A stretch of DNA of 14,816 nucleotides from JAGQRJ01 sp041402045 (GTDB taxonomy: Bacteria; Planctomycetota; J058), in NCBI GenBank assembly GCA_041402045.1, contig JAWKSZ010000105.1, forward strand, positions 1 to 14,816. Reading direction: 5' to 3'. The notes under the pieces are model-generated. The model saw only the letters and a program-made list of their open reading frames with translations, was not told where the DNA came from and searched no databases. Each line of letters opens with the position of its first letter. Position 1 is the first letter of the stretch. This document shows, in pieces, positions 7,024 through 14,259 of this stretch. The translations under genes were made by a program, and so were the position numbers.

Positions 7024-7821
7024 GTGAACGACCGACGCACCCCCAAGCTGCACGAGCTGCTGGCCGTGGAGCAAGAGCGCAAGGGAAATGCGGACCGACT
7101 GCGGACTCAGACCGTCGAGACCTTCCGCACCAGCCAGCACCACTTCATGGGCCAGCGGCGGACCTTCCGTCCGTTCGCGGTCGACGAGGCCCAGGGCGAG
7201 GCCGCGGGCGAGCGGCTCGAGGCCGAGACTCGCCTGGTCAAGACCGTTTCCCAGGAGCTCGACGGCTTCCTGCGCGGGCTGGGCCAGTGGGTCGACGTCG
7301 GCTACCAGATCGACCAGGCCAACACCGAGGCCCGCGCCGACCTGACCCTCAACGGCGAGGTCCTGGCCGAGGGCGTGCCGGCGACCTTCCTGCTCCAGCT
7401 GGAGAAGCGGCTGCGCGAGATCCGCTCGGTGTTCAAGGAGGTCCCGACCTTCGACCCGGTCCGGATCTGGACCCCCGACCCGGGCGCTGACAAGGCGCAC
7501 GTGCTGCGCGCGGAGCCGGTGATCACCGTCCGCAAGCAGCGCGCGCGGAAGTACAACGTCATGGTCGAGGCCACCAAGGAGCACCCCGCGCAGGTCGACG
7601 TCGTCGAGGTCGACCAGCCCGTGGGTGAGATCCGCTCGCACGAGTGGACTGGCCTGATCAGCCCGCGACAGAAGCAGGCGCTGCTCGACCAGGTCGAGAC
7701 CCTGATCGGGGCGGTCAAGCGGGCCCGCGCGCGGGCCAACGAGGGCGCGGTCGACCCCGCGCGGCGGATCGCCGACGCGCTGCGGGCCTTCCTCCTGGCC
7801 CCGATCCAGGAGAGCAGCTAG
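7024..7821 (+). CDS. Conserved uncharacterised protein (about 265 residues)
   Basis: A 265-residue soluble protein starting at GTG 7024, six bases after GAGGAGG; the longer upstream reading of the frame lacks support. From memory it resembles a family of unnamed proteins found in actinobacteria, other bacteria and phages. These share a start like KLHELLAVE, a central segment like VPATFLLQLEKRLREI, then EHPAQVDVVEVDQPVGE and a closing SPRQKQALLDQVETLIGAVKRARARANE. All of these segments are present in the expected order. I believe a DUF has been assigned (possibly DUF7873) but cannot confirm it. There is no signal peptide or membrane segment, and no catalytic motif is evident. It is divergent from the GYF gene, is followed at once by a strong hairpin, and is the nearest protein gene upstream of the non-coding RNA locus. 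Whether it has any role with those RNAs is open. Confidence 0.85.
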   Translation: MNDRRTPKLHELLAVEQERKGNADRLRTQTVETFRTSQHHFMGQRRTFRPFAVDEAQGEAAGERLEAETRLVKTVSQELDGFLRGLGQWVDVGYQIDQANTEARADLTLNGEVLAEGVPATFLLQLEKRLREIRSVFKEVPTFDPVRIWTPDPGADKAHVLRAEPVITVRKQRARKYNVMVEATKEHPAQVDVVEVDQPVGEIRSHEWTGLISPRQKQALLDQVETLIGAVKRARARANEGAVDPARRIADALRAFLLAPIQESS

Positions 7822-7823
7822 CG

Positions 7824-7853
7824 GCAGGGGGCGGCGTTCGCGCCGCCCCCTGC
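7824..7853 (+). terminator. UUCG-tetraloop hairpin terminator
   Basis: A perfect 13-base-pair stem (7824-7836 with 7841-7853) closed by a TTCG loop, two bases after the TAG stop of the preceding gene. The cUUCGg-type loop is exceptionally stable. There is no T-tract after it, so termination may be intrinsic-weak or the hairpin may serve to stabilise the mRNA 3' end. Confidence 0.75.
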
Positions 7854-7868
7854 ACCCCACACACGAGC

Positions 7869-7898
7869 CAGGCTCAGGTTGAGGTTCAGGTCCAGGTT
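7869..7898 (+). repeat. Five imperfect hexamer repeats (caggtt type)
   Basis: Five consecutive six-base units, caggct, caggtt, gaggtt, caggtc and caggtt, form a short degenerate tandem tract between the hairpin and the non-coding RNA. It lies in what should be the promoter/leader region of the RNA locus. It may be a slippage product or a protein-binding array. Confidence 0.6.
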
Positions 7899-7949
7899 CA
7901 CGAGGTGGACGACAGACCGCCGCTTCAGGTTGTTGCTCGCAGGCTCATT

Positions 7950-8099
7950 CAGCCCTGTAAGGGACCTCGCACCATTGAGGGGGCAACGCGGAGACTGGGG
8001 TTCGAATCCCCACCGACTTCATATCCGGTAGCTCAGCGGGAGAGCGCCACGTTCAAACACCCCCGCGTCAGCATTCAAGAGGGACCTTCGAGAGGGCTG
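7950..8099 (+). ncRNA. yrlA: tRNA-mimic non-coding RNA, YrlA-type Y RNA candidate
   Basis: Folding by eye gives one continuous 150-base structure. Outer stem: 7950-7956 with 8093-8099 (seven perfect pairs); a 2x4 internal loop; 7959-7962 with 8085-8088; opposed GA/GA (7963-7964, 8083-8084), suggesting tandem sheared pairs; 7965-7968 with 8079-8082. Then an open loop, 7976-7978 with 8068-8070, 7979-7983 with 8060-8064, and an asymmetric kink (one base against six). The inner module is a circularly permuted tRNA: anticodon-stem equivalent 7985-7991 with 8047-8053 (one A-C mismatch), variable loop AGAC, T-arm 7996-8012 with loop TTCGAAT, acceptor equivalent of three pairs (8013-8015 with 8026-8028) closed by a ten-base loop, TA at positions 8-9, and D-arm 8031-8045 with GG and A14/A21 equivalents. 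YrlA RNAs are known tRNA mimics lacking a free CCA end and with a kinked anticodon-equivalent stem; this matches. The Ro60-binding consensus and the exact ends are not verified. Confidence 0.72.
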
Positions 8100-8102
8100 C
8101 TC

Positions 8103-8174
8103 GACGGTGTGGTCTAGCGGCAAGACGCCGAATCGACACTTCGGAGACCGTGGGTTCGACTCCCACCACCGTCG
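8103..8174 (+). tRNA. tRNA-like gene, anticodon GAC (Val), with unusual C33
   Basis: A complete 72-base cloverleaf. Acceptor 8103-8109 pairs perfectly with 8167-8173; positions 8-9 are TG; the D-arm is gtct/agac with loop AGCGGCA; the anticodon stem is ccgaa/ttcgg; the variable loop is AGACC; the T-arm is gtggg/cccac with loop TTCGACT; the discriminator is G. CCA is not encoded. The anticodon loop reads TCGACAC, giving anticodon GAC for valine, but position 33 is C where U is almost universal. A normal tRNA-Val(GAC) has CTGACAC, so positions 32 and 33 look swapped. G73 is also unusual for valine, which normally has A73. It starts three bases after the Y-RNA-like structure and ends against a hairpin terminator, so it is probably processed from the same transcript. 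It may be a poor translational tRNA or another tRNA mimic. Confidence 0.82.
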
Positions 8175-8204
8175 GGGCTCGGAGGCCTTTGAACCTCCGA
8201 GCTC
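8175..8204 (+). terminator. Hairpin terminator after the RNA locus
   Basis: A nine-base perfect stem (8177-8185 with 8194-8202) around an eight-base loop, extended by a G-T wobble and one or two G-C pairs to about 8174-8205. A modest pyrimidine/T-rich run (ctcttt) follows at about 8209-8214. It abuts the tRNA 3' end directly, so tRNA 3' maturation must cut between the two. Confidence 0.65.
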
Positions 8205-8309
8205 CACCCTCTTTGGTTGATCGGGATCGACGCGTCGCCGGGGTCGCGGATCCCAGGAAGGGCGTTGGCGTCGGGCGGGCGGGGGCGTTCAAATGTGGCG
8301 GGAGCGTGT
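8205..8309 (+). promoter_or_regulatory. Upstream region of the kinase gene
   Basis: A 105-base gap between the RNA-locus terminator and the kinase ATG. It contains a perfect ten-base palindrome cgacgcgtcg at 8228-8237, a possible operator, and GGGAG about six bases before the start codon. Promoter boxes cannot be assigned. The kinase frame is open through this stretch, but the upstream residues lack a ribosome binding site. Confidence 0.4.
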
Positions 8310-11300
8310 ATGTCCGAGGACCCTGCCGATACGCCGCCCGGGGACGGGCCGGCGCCGGACTCGCGGCCGACGGTGCCGCCGGCGGTCGATCCGGGCGGGG
8401 AGACGGTGGACGTGCCCGGCTCGGAGGAGCCGGCGGCGGGGCCGCAGGGGTGGCGCTCGCGGCTGCGCCGGGGGCTGGCTCGGCACGAGGACGAGCGGGA
8501 GGAGGATCCCCTCGAGCTCCTGCGCTCGACGCGCTTCGCGCTGGAGCGGGTGATCGGGCAAGGCGGCATGGGGATCGTGTGCGTCGCGCAGGACCCCACC
8601 CTCGGGCGGCGGGTCGCGATCAAGTTCCTGCGGCCGGGGGCAGAGGACAGCCCCGAGCGGCTGCAACGCTTCCGGCTCGAGGCCCGGGCGGCGGCGCGGC
8701 TGCGGCACCCCCACGTCGTCACCGTGCACGAGGTAGGCGAGCAGGACGGGCGACCGTACCTCGTCATGGACTACGTCGAGGGCGAGTCCCTCGCGGCGCG
8801 GATCGCGCGGGAAGGGGCGCTGCCCGGGGAGGAGGCCGCGCGGATCGCGCGGGAGGTGGCCGAGGCCCTGCACTACGCCCACACCCAGGCCCTGCTGCAC
8901 CGGGACCTGAAGCCGGGGAACGTGCTCCTGGCCCAGGACGGGACCGCGCTGCTCACCGACTTCGGGCTGGTCAAGGAGATCGCCGAGGAGGCCGAGAGCC
9001 TCACCGTCAGCGGCCAGATCATGGGCACGCCGGCCTACATGCCGCCGGAGCAAGCCCAGGGCGAGCAAGAGCGGGTCGATCGGCGGAGCGACGTCTACGC
9101 GCTCGGGGCCACGCTCTACGAGGCGCTGCTCGGGAGGCCGCCCTTCGTCGAGGCGCGCTTGCCGCAGCTCCTGCGCGCGGTGGCCGAGGAGGAGCCGCCG
9201 GCGCCGCGGGCGCTGCGGCCGGAGCTGGATCGGGACCTGGAGACGATCTGCCTGCGCTGCCTGGAGAAGGAGCCCGAGGCGCGCTACGCCTCGGCCCAGG
9301 TCCTGGCCGACGAGCTCGGGCGCTACCTGCGCCACGAGCCGATCCTCGCGCGGCGGCCTGGGCTCAGCGAGCGCGGACGCAAGTGGCTGCGGCGGAATCC
9401 GACGCTGGCGCGGGGGGTGGGGCTCACCGCGGGGCTGGCCCTGGTGGTCCTCGTGGTCGGGACGGCGGGGTTCCTGCAGCGCGTGCAGCGCGAGCGCGAC
9501 CTGGCCCAGGAAGCTCAGGGGCGCGCCGAGCAGGAGCGGCAGCGGGCGGAGCGCGAGGCCGAGCGGGCGGAGCGCGAGGCCAAGGAGGCGCGGCGGCAGA
9601 CCGCGCGCGCCGAGGAGCGGGCCCGGATCGCGCGAGAGTCCGTGCAGCTCCTGGTGAACGAGGTCAACTTCGAGCTGGGCGACCTGCCCGGAACCGCGAT
9701 CCGCGAGGCCCTGGGCCGGCTGCAGCGCTCGGCGCTGAAGCAGCTCGAGCAGCTGCAAGCGACCCAGGAGACGATCGTCGAGGCGTCGTCGGAGGCCTGC
9801 GACGCCTGGCGGCAGATCGGCGAGCTCGCGCTCTCCGCCGACGAGCTCGAGCGCGCGGAGGACGCCTGGGTCACCGCGACCTCGATCGCGCGGCTCCTGG
9901 TCGAGGGGTTCCCCGAGAGCCTGGCGGCCCTCGAGCGCCTGGAGCGCAGCCTCAACGGGCTGGGGCGCGTCTACATGGAGCGGGTCGAACTCGAGCGCGC
10001 GCTCGCGCCCTACCGTGAGGCCCTCGGGATCTGCCGGCGGCTGCAGGAGCTGGACCCCAAGGATCCCCGCCACCCGCGCTCCGCCGCGGGGGCCCTGTGC
10101 CTGATCGGCGACGTGTGCGCGCACCTCGGGCGCGGCGGCGAGGCGATCGCCGCCTACGAAGAGGCGCTGGAAGGCCTGCGGCCGCTCGCCGACGAGCCCA
10201 AGGTGCAGCGGACCATGACCCTGGCGCTCAACCGCCTGGGCACCGAATACGTGCGCGTGGGCAGAATGCAGGACGGGTTGGCCAAGCACGAGGAGGCGCT
10301 GAAGATCAGCCGCGCGACCCTCGAGGCCAGCCCGCACTCGCTCCAGGCCCGGCGCGACCTGCTCACGGCCCTCGAGGGCACCTGCGGGCTGCTGCGGCTC
10401 AAGGGCGAACTCGAACGGACCCGCTCCCTGGCGGAGGAGGCGGTCGAGGTGGCCGTGGGGCTGCGGCGAGCCGACCCCGAGAACGCGCTGTTCACCTCGG
10501 ACTCGGCGGACGCCCACGAGGCGCTGGGCGACGTGCTCCAGCTCCAGGGCAAGCTGCCCGAGGCCCTGGCCGCCTACGACGAGGCCAACGCCGCGCGCCG
10601 GCAGCTGGCGCGAGACCACCGCACCGCGGCGCACCAGCTCAAGCTCACCAGCAGCCTGAACCAGGCCGGGCTCGTGGCCTACGCCATGGGCGACGGCGAC
10701 CGGGTGCTCGAGCTGTGCGAGGAGGCCCTGAAGCACGAGCGCGAGCTCCTGGCGCGGGACCCGCGCCTGATCCACGTCCACAGCCGGCTGGCGCGGACCT
10801 ACGGGCTGCAGGGCGACGTCTACCGCGACCGCCGCGACATGCAGGGGGCCCTCGAGGCCTACCAAGCCTCGCTGGCCGAGACGGAGGTCCAGCTCGAGGC
10901 CGAGCCCGGAAACGCCTCGCACCTGGCCGACCTGGTGATCAACCTCGACCGGGTAGGCTCGACGCTCCTGCTCCAGGGGCGCCCGGACGAGGCGCAGGCG
11001 GAGTTCGCGCGCGGCGTGGAGGTCGCCGAGTCCCTGGTGGAGAAGGACCCGGAGAACACCACACACCTCGACCTCCTGGCCACCGCGGAGGACAACGTAG
11101 GGCAGGCCCTCGAGGCGCAGGGGGACGTGCGCGGGGCGCTCGGACACTACACCCGGGCCAGCGAGCGGCTCGAGGCCCTGGTCGCGGCCTCGCCGACCCA
11201 CTACGCGCAGCGCCGGCACCTGGCGATCCTCTGCGGGCGGCGCGGGGTCGTGCTCGAACAGCTCCTCGACTACGACGGAGCGAACGAGGCCCTGCGGCGC

Positions 11301-11996
11301 TCGGTGCAGCTCCTGCATGACCTGGCCGAGGAGGTGCCCACGCAGCTGCACCTGGTGCGCGACTACTCGGTCTCGCTCTACGCCCACGCGCGGTTCCTCG
11401 CCGCGCGCAGCAAGATCCGCCTGGCCTGCTCCGCCATGAGGGCGGCGGTCGAGAACCACGAGGACCTCGCGCTGAAGGACCCGCGCCTGGGGCCGGAGCT
11501 CGAGCAGCTCCGGCGCTACCTGGCGACGCTGGAGCACGAGCGCCAGTTGATCGCGGGAGAGCGCCAACCCGAGACCCCACAGGACTACGTCGACCTCGCC
11601 CGCGCCTGCTACGAGCGCCAGGCCTTCGCCCAGGCGGTCGAGGCCTGGCGCGCGGCGCTCGAGGACCCCGAGGTCCTGGGCGACCTCGGCTCGGGGAACG
11701 TCTACAACGCCGCCTGCGCGGCTGCTCGCGCGGCCCGGGCCGCGCTGCCCGAGGCCCGCGCGCCCTACGTGGCCCTGAGCCTCGAGTGGCTGCGGCGGGA
11801 CGTGAAGCTCCGCCGCGGCGCCCTGGCCCAGGTCGAGAGCCAGATCGCCGAGGGCGGGCTGCCCCCGGCCCAGCTCGAGCGCCTGCGCACGATCCAGGAG
11901 CAGGTGGCGCAGTCGCTGGTCTACGCCCGCGACCAGGACACCGACTTCGCCGAGCTGCGCGGGTCGCCCGAGTTCCAGGCGCTGTTCGCCGACTGA
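8310..11996 (+). CDS. Membrane Ser/Thr protein kinase with TPR-like C-terminal half
   Basis: A 1228-residue kinase of the Hanks type; the start chosen is the ATG at 8310 behind GGGAG. After a Pro/Asp-rich N-terminus, the kinase domain (about residues 77-345) has every key residue: glycine loop GQGGMG 83-88, Lys105 in VAIK, Glu124, HRDLKPGN with Asp199, DFG 217-219, PPE 245-247 and Asp261 in RSDVYALG, so it should be active. One hydrophobic segment (about 371-389) crosses the membrane, followed by an E/R/A-rich coiled coil to about 460. The remaining 750 residues are helical repeats of TPR type, probably outside the membrane as sensor or scaffold. The end (GNVYNAACA, then DTDFAELRGSPEFQALF) is the typical close of planctomycete TPR-kinases. 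The exonuclease gene follows after 47 bases. Partners may include the ECF sigma factor, as this class often pairs with such factors. Confidence 0.95.
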   Translation: MSEDPADTPPGDGPAPDSRPTVPPAVDPGGETVDVPGSEEPAAGPQGWRSRLRRGLARHEDEREEDPLELLRSTRFALERVIGQGGMGIVCVAQDPTLGRRVAIKFLRPGAEDSPERLQRFRLEARAAARLRHPHVVTVHEVGEQDGRPYLVMDYVEGESLAARIAREGALPGEEAARIAREVAEALHYAHTQALLHRDLKPGNVLLAQDGTALLTDFGLVKEIAEEAESLTVSGQIMGTPAYMPPEQAQGEQERVDRRSDVYALGATLYEALLGRPPFVEARLPQLLRAVAEEEPPAPRALRPELDRDLETICLRCLEKEPEARYASAQVLADELGRYLRHEPILARRPGLSERGRKWLRRNPTLARGVGLTAGLALVVLVVGTAGFLQRVQRERDLAQEAQGRAEQERQRAEREAERAEREAKEARRQTARAEERARIARESVQLLVNEVNFELGDLPGTAIREALGRLQRSALKQLEQLQATQETIVEASSEACDAWRQIGELALSADELERAEDAWVTATSIARLLVEGFPESLAALERLERSLNGLGRVYMERVELERALAPYREALGICRRLQELDPKDPRHPRSAAGALCLIGDVCAHLGRGGEAIAAYEEALEGLRPLADEPKVQRTMTLALNRLGTEYVRVGRMQDGLAKHEEALKISRATLEASPHSLQARRDLLTALEGTCGLLRLKGELERTRSLAEEAVEVAVGLRRADPENALFTSDSADAHEALGDVLQLQGKLPEALAAYDEANAARRQLARDHRTAAHQLKLTSSLNQAGLVAYAMGDGDRVLELCEEALKHERELLARDPRLIHVHSRLARTYGLQGDVYRDRRDMQGALEAYQASLAETEVQLEAEPGNASHLADLVINLDRVGSTLLLQGRPDEAQAEFARGVEVAESLVEKDPENTTHLDLLATAEDNVGQALEAQGDVRGALGHYTRASERLEALVAASPTHYAQRRHLAILCGRRGVVLEQLLDYDGANEALRRSVQLLHDLAEEVPTQLHLVRDYSVSLYAHARFLAARSKIRLACSAMRAAVENHEDLALKDPRLGPELEQLRRYLATLEHERQLIAGERQPETPQDYVDLARACYERQAFAQAVEAWRAALEDPEVLGDLGSGNVYNAACAAARAARAALPEARAPYVALSLEWLRRDVKLRRGALAQVESQIAEGGLPPAQLERLRTIQEQVAQSLVYARDQDTDFAELRGSPEFQALFAD

Positions 11997-12043
11997 CAGC
12001 GCGCCTCCCGGGCCGCGTCGGGGGGCGAGAGGGAGGTGACCCG

Positions 12044-12604
12044 GTGGCCAAACCCGAGATCTACGTGAGCACCGACGTCGAGGCCGACGGCCCGATCCCG
12101 GGCCCGCACTCCATGCTGAGCTTCGCCTCCGCGGCGTTCACCGGCGAAGGGACCTTGGAGGGGACCTTCAGCGCGAACCTGCTGACGCTCCCGGACGCGA
12201 GCCCGGACCCCGCGACCCAGGCCTGGTGGGAGGGCCAGCCCGAAGCCTGGGCGGCCTGCCGCGAGACGCCGGAGCCCCCCGAGGGCGCCATGCGCCGCTA
12301 CCTGAGCTGGCTGCGCGGGCTCCCGGGCAAGCCCGTGTTCGTGGGCTACCCGGCGACCTACGACTTCATGTTCGTGTACTGGTATCTGGTGCGCTTCACC
12401 GGCGAGCGCCCCTTCAGCCACGCCGGGCTGGACCTCAAGTCCTACGCCTGCGCGCTCCTGGGCGGCGACTTCCGCGCCACGAGCAAGCGCAGCATGCCCC
12501 GGCGCTGGTTCTCCAAGCGCCCGCACACCCACGTGGCCCTCGACGACGCCCTCGAACAGGGCGAGCTGTTCGTGGCCATGCTCCGCGAGCGCCGGGAGCG
12601 GTAG
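12044..12604 (+). CDS. DEDDh-type 3'-5' exonuclease (exoribonuclease-like)
   Basis: A 186-residue nuclease of the DEDDh superfamily, close to small RNase T/Rv2179c-like 3'-5' exoribonucleases. Catalytic elements are visible: Exo I D11-V-E13 within STDVEADGPIPGPHSML, Exo II Asp107 in YPATYDFMFVYW, and Exo III H163-V-A-L-D-D168 (HxAxxD). It would use two metal ions to remove nucleotides from 3' ends of RNA or DNA in the cytoplasm. The size is right for a stand-alone domain with no extra substrate domain. The GTG at 12044 has GGGAGG seven bases upstream; the frame is open much further up, inside the kinase gene, without support. It lies 47 bases after the kinase and is probably co-transcribed. 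A role in trimming the nearby structured RNAs is possible but purely positional inference. Confidence 0.9.
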   Translation: MAKPEIYVSTDVEADGPIPGPHSMLSFASAAFTGEGTLEGTFSANLLTLPDASPDPATQAWWEGQPEAWAACRETPEPPEGAMRRYLSWLRGLPGKPVFVGYPATYDFMFVYWYLVRFTGERPFSHAGLDLKSYACALLGGDFRATSKRSMPRRWFSKRPHTHVALDDALEQGELFVAMLRERRER

Positions 12605-12720
12605 GGCAGGGCAGGGCCCACCCTGAAGTGGGGCAGGGGCGGCCCGAGGGAGTGAGCTGCCAGCGCCCCTCGAGGGCCCGCGCCCAGAGCCTCCTCCTGC
12701 GAGAGCGGCCCGACACCCGG
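12605..12720. other. Intergenic region with weak terminator-like hairpins and repeat flank
   Basis: Small stems follow the exonuclease gene: cccac 12617-12621 with gtggg 12628-12632 over a six-base loop, and an aggggcg/cgcccct pair further on. From about 12700 the sequence (gcggcccgaca, then ggcgggcgggg) resembles the repeat at about 14660-14690, so this is the left flank of a palindromic repeat copy. No gene is supported. Confidence 0.5.
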
Positions 12721-12763
12721 CGGGCGGGGATAAACCCCAATGGCAGATGGCGTTCGAGCTAAG
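12721..12763 (+). repeat. Left inverted repeat of the insertion element
   Basis: 43 bases matching the reverse complement of 14260-14302 at 35 positions. It contains taaaccccaatgg, which faces the transposase stop codon 17 bases beyond its inner end. Confidence 0.7.
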
Positions 12764-12780
12764 GCCTGTATCGATCAGGT

Positions 12781-14124
12781 TTAGCCTGAATCCGCGCGTC
12801 GACGGTTGGCTGGGAATTTCGCTGCTGGGCGCTTCACCTGTCGTGGGTACGACCTCGAAGGCCTCTTGTGGATCTGCTTGCTTCCCAACAGGAGCAAGAC
12901 CTGGCGCTCTCGTAGGCCGTTGAGAGCCGCGAGCTGCAGGATCGCGACGGCGTAGGTGAAGCTGATTCGCCTCGGCTCCACCTTGGCTAGCTTGGCCGCT
13001 TGGGCCATGCGGAGCCGAATCGAGTTGTAGGCAAGGAGCAGGCCGTAGGTCTCTTGGAGCACGCGCGTCGGGGTTTGGCTTCGAAACATGACCTTCTTCA
13101 GAAGGTCGACCTTCAGCTCGCGAAAGGCGAACTCGACTTCCCAGCGCTGCATGTAGAGGCTGACCAGTTCGTCGTACGGATAGCGTTCTGGCGGAAGGTT
13201 CGTGAGGAATTCGACCCACTTCGCCTTCCTTCCCCTCTTCTTCTTGTTGACGTTGATTCGAATCCAGCGCAGGCGGAGCGGGGCTTCGCCTGACTTCGAG
13301 CTCACCGGCAGGTAGTCGACCCAGTGGTCCGCGCGCGGCTTGATCGCGCGTTCGACCTTTCGAGGTTTCACCGCCGTCTGCCCTTGCGTCTTCCGAACGA
13401 AGAACGGCCTGTCTCCGAGGGCCTTGAGCCAGGGAAAGGAGCAGAATCCTGAGTCCATGAGAATCAGCCAGTCCGGCTGCAACAGCGGGAGGAGGCTATG
13501 GACCAAGGTTTTCTCGCCGGTGCCTGGACCTTTGCAGGCACCCGTCACGCAGCCCAAGACGAAGTGACTCAGAGTGCTGACCACCGCGACCAGGCGGAAC
13601 TTCGGGAAACCGCTTGAGCCATTGCGTCCACCAGGTCGCCCAAACTCGGAGACGTTGGCCAGTGAGTCTGGTGCGTCCAGCATGGTCCCGTCGATCGCCA
13701 CGACGAGCAGGCCCTTCCAGCGTGAGGGATCCCAGTCCGCCAGATACGCAGCGAAGCGCTTGAAGAGACCCTGCACGACGTCAAGGCCGAGGCGGTCACG
13801 GGCCTGCGCGATTGACGTGGAATGGGGAACTCCTCCGCGCCACGAGGTGGGAGTGCCAAACACGCGCGCCACCCGGTCGAGAACGGAGCGAATGTCGAGG
13901 TGCCGGAGAAGGGCCATGTGCACGATCAGGCGAAGCGTCAGCCAGAATGGGAGCTTCACTCCGAACCGGTTGTCAGCCTTCTCATACTCTTCCAAGGACG
14001 CTTGGAAGATCTCCTCGGGGATCGCGTCGTCGAAGACGCGGTCGTCGGGAACCTGATCGATCACCTCTCCCAGGTGTCGCAAGAGAGGACCTGAAGCGAG
14101 CACGCGTTCACCGCCAGTCTTCAC
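12781..14124 (-). CDS. IS4-family DDE transposase
   Basis: A 447-residue transposase. Residues about 10-125 match the IS4 N-terminal domain, and the RNase H-like DDE domain follows: Asp145 in VVAIDGTMLD, Asp224 in ILMDSGFCS, and the family signature Y324-x2-R327-x3-E331-x6-K338 (YMQRWEVEFAFRELK), with a beta-rich insertion between the second Asp and the Glu typical of IS4. All catalytic residues are intact and no frameshift is seen, so it may still be active. The C-terminus is basic. The annotated start is GTG at 14124; a GTG seven codons on (14103) is an alternative, and neither has a convincing ribosome binding site, common for transposases. Codon use and base composition are less GC-rich than the host genes. 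It lies antisense to the exonuclease/kinase unit and would not be read by it. Confidence 0.95.
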   Translation of the reverse strand: MKTGGERVLASGPLLRHLGEVIDQVPDDRVFDDAIPEEIFQASLEEYEKADNRFGVKLPFWLTLRLIVHMALLRHLDIRSVLDRVARVFGTPTSWRGGVPHSTSIAQARDRLGLDVVQGLFKRFAAYLADWDPSRWKGLLVVAIDGTMLDAPDSLANVSEFGRPGGRNGSSGFPKFRLVAVVSTLSHFVLGCVTGACKGPGTGEKTLVHSLLPLLQPDWLILMDSGFCSFPWLKALGDRPFFVRKTQGQTAVKPRKVERAIKPRADHWVDYLPVSSKSGEAPLRLRWIRINVNKKKRGRKAKWVEFLTNLPPERYPYDELVSLYMQRWEVEFAFRELKVDLLKKVMFRSQTPTRVLQETYGLLLAYNSIRLRMAQAAKLAKVEPRRISFTYAVAILQLAALNGLRERQVLLLLGSKQIHKRPSRSYPRQVKRPAAKFPANRRRADSG

Positions 14125-14259
14125 CAGGCGACGGAGGCAGCGGCTACAGTGCTATTGGTCCGCGCCTCCCGTCGCTGGTTTTGTGTTTGTGGTGAATTCA
14201 GACTGGCTCAGGGGTCGGACCACCTTCATGTACTGACACAAGCCAAACGGTACACACCG

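Noticed and set aside
7985..8053. Two broken tRNA genes: a 3' half followed by a 5' half
   Set aside because: The halves fold together into one module with correct variable loop, positions 8-9, position 26 and anticodon-stem pairing, so a single permuted tRNA-like RNA explains them better than two unrelated fragments.
7985..8053. A true permuted tRNA gene that is circularised to give a chargeable tRNA
   Set aside because: The acceptor equivalent has only three consecutive pairs plus one, too weak for an aminoacyl acceptor, and the anticodon side opens into a long paired stem and not a loop.
8289..11567. A 1092-residue open frame antisense to the kinase
   Set aside because: Its composition (Leu/Gln/Arg/Val/Gly-rich without motifs) is what antisense translation of GC-rich genes gives; the plus strand has a complete kinase with all motifs.
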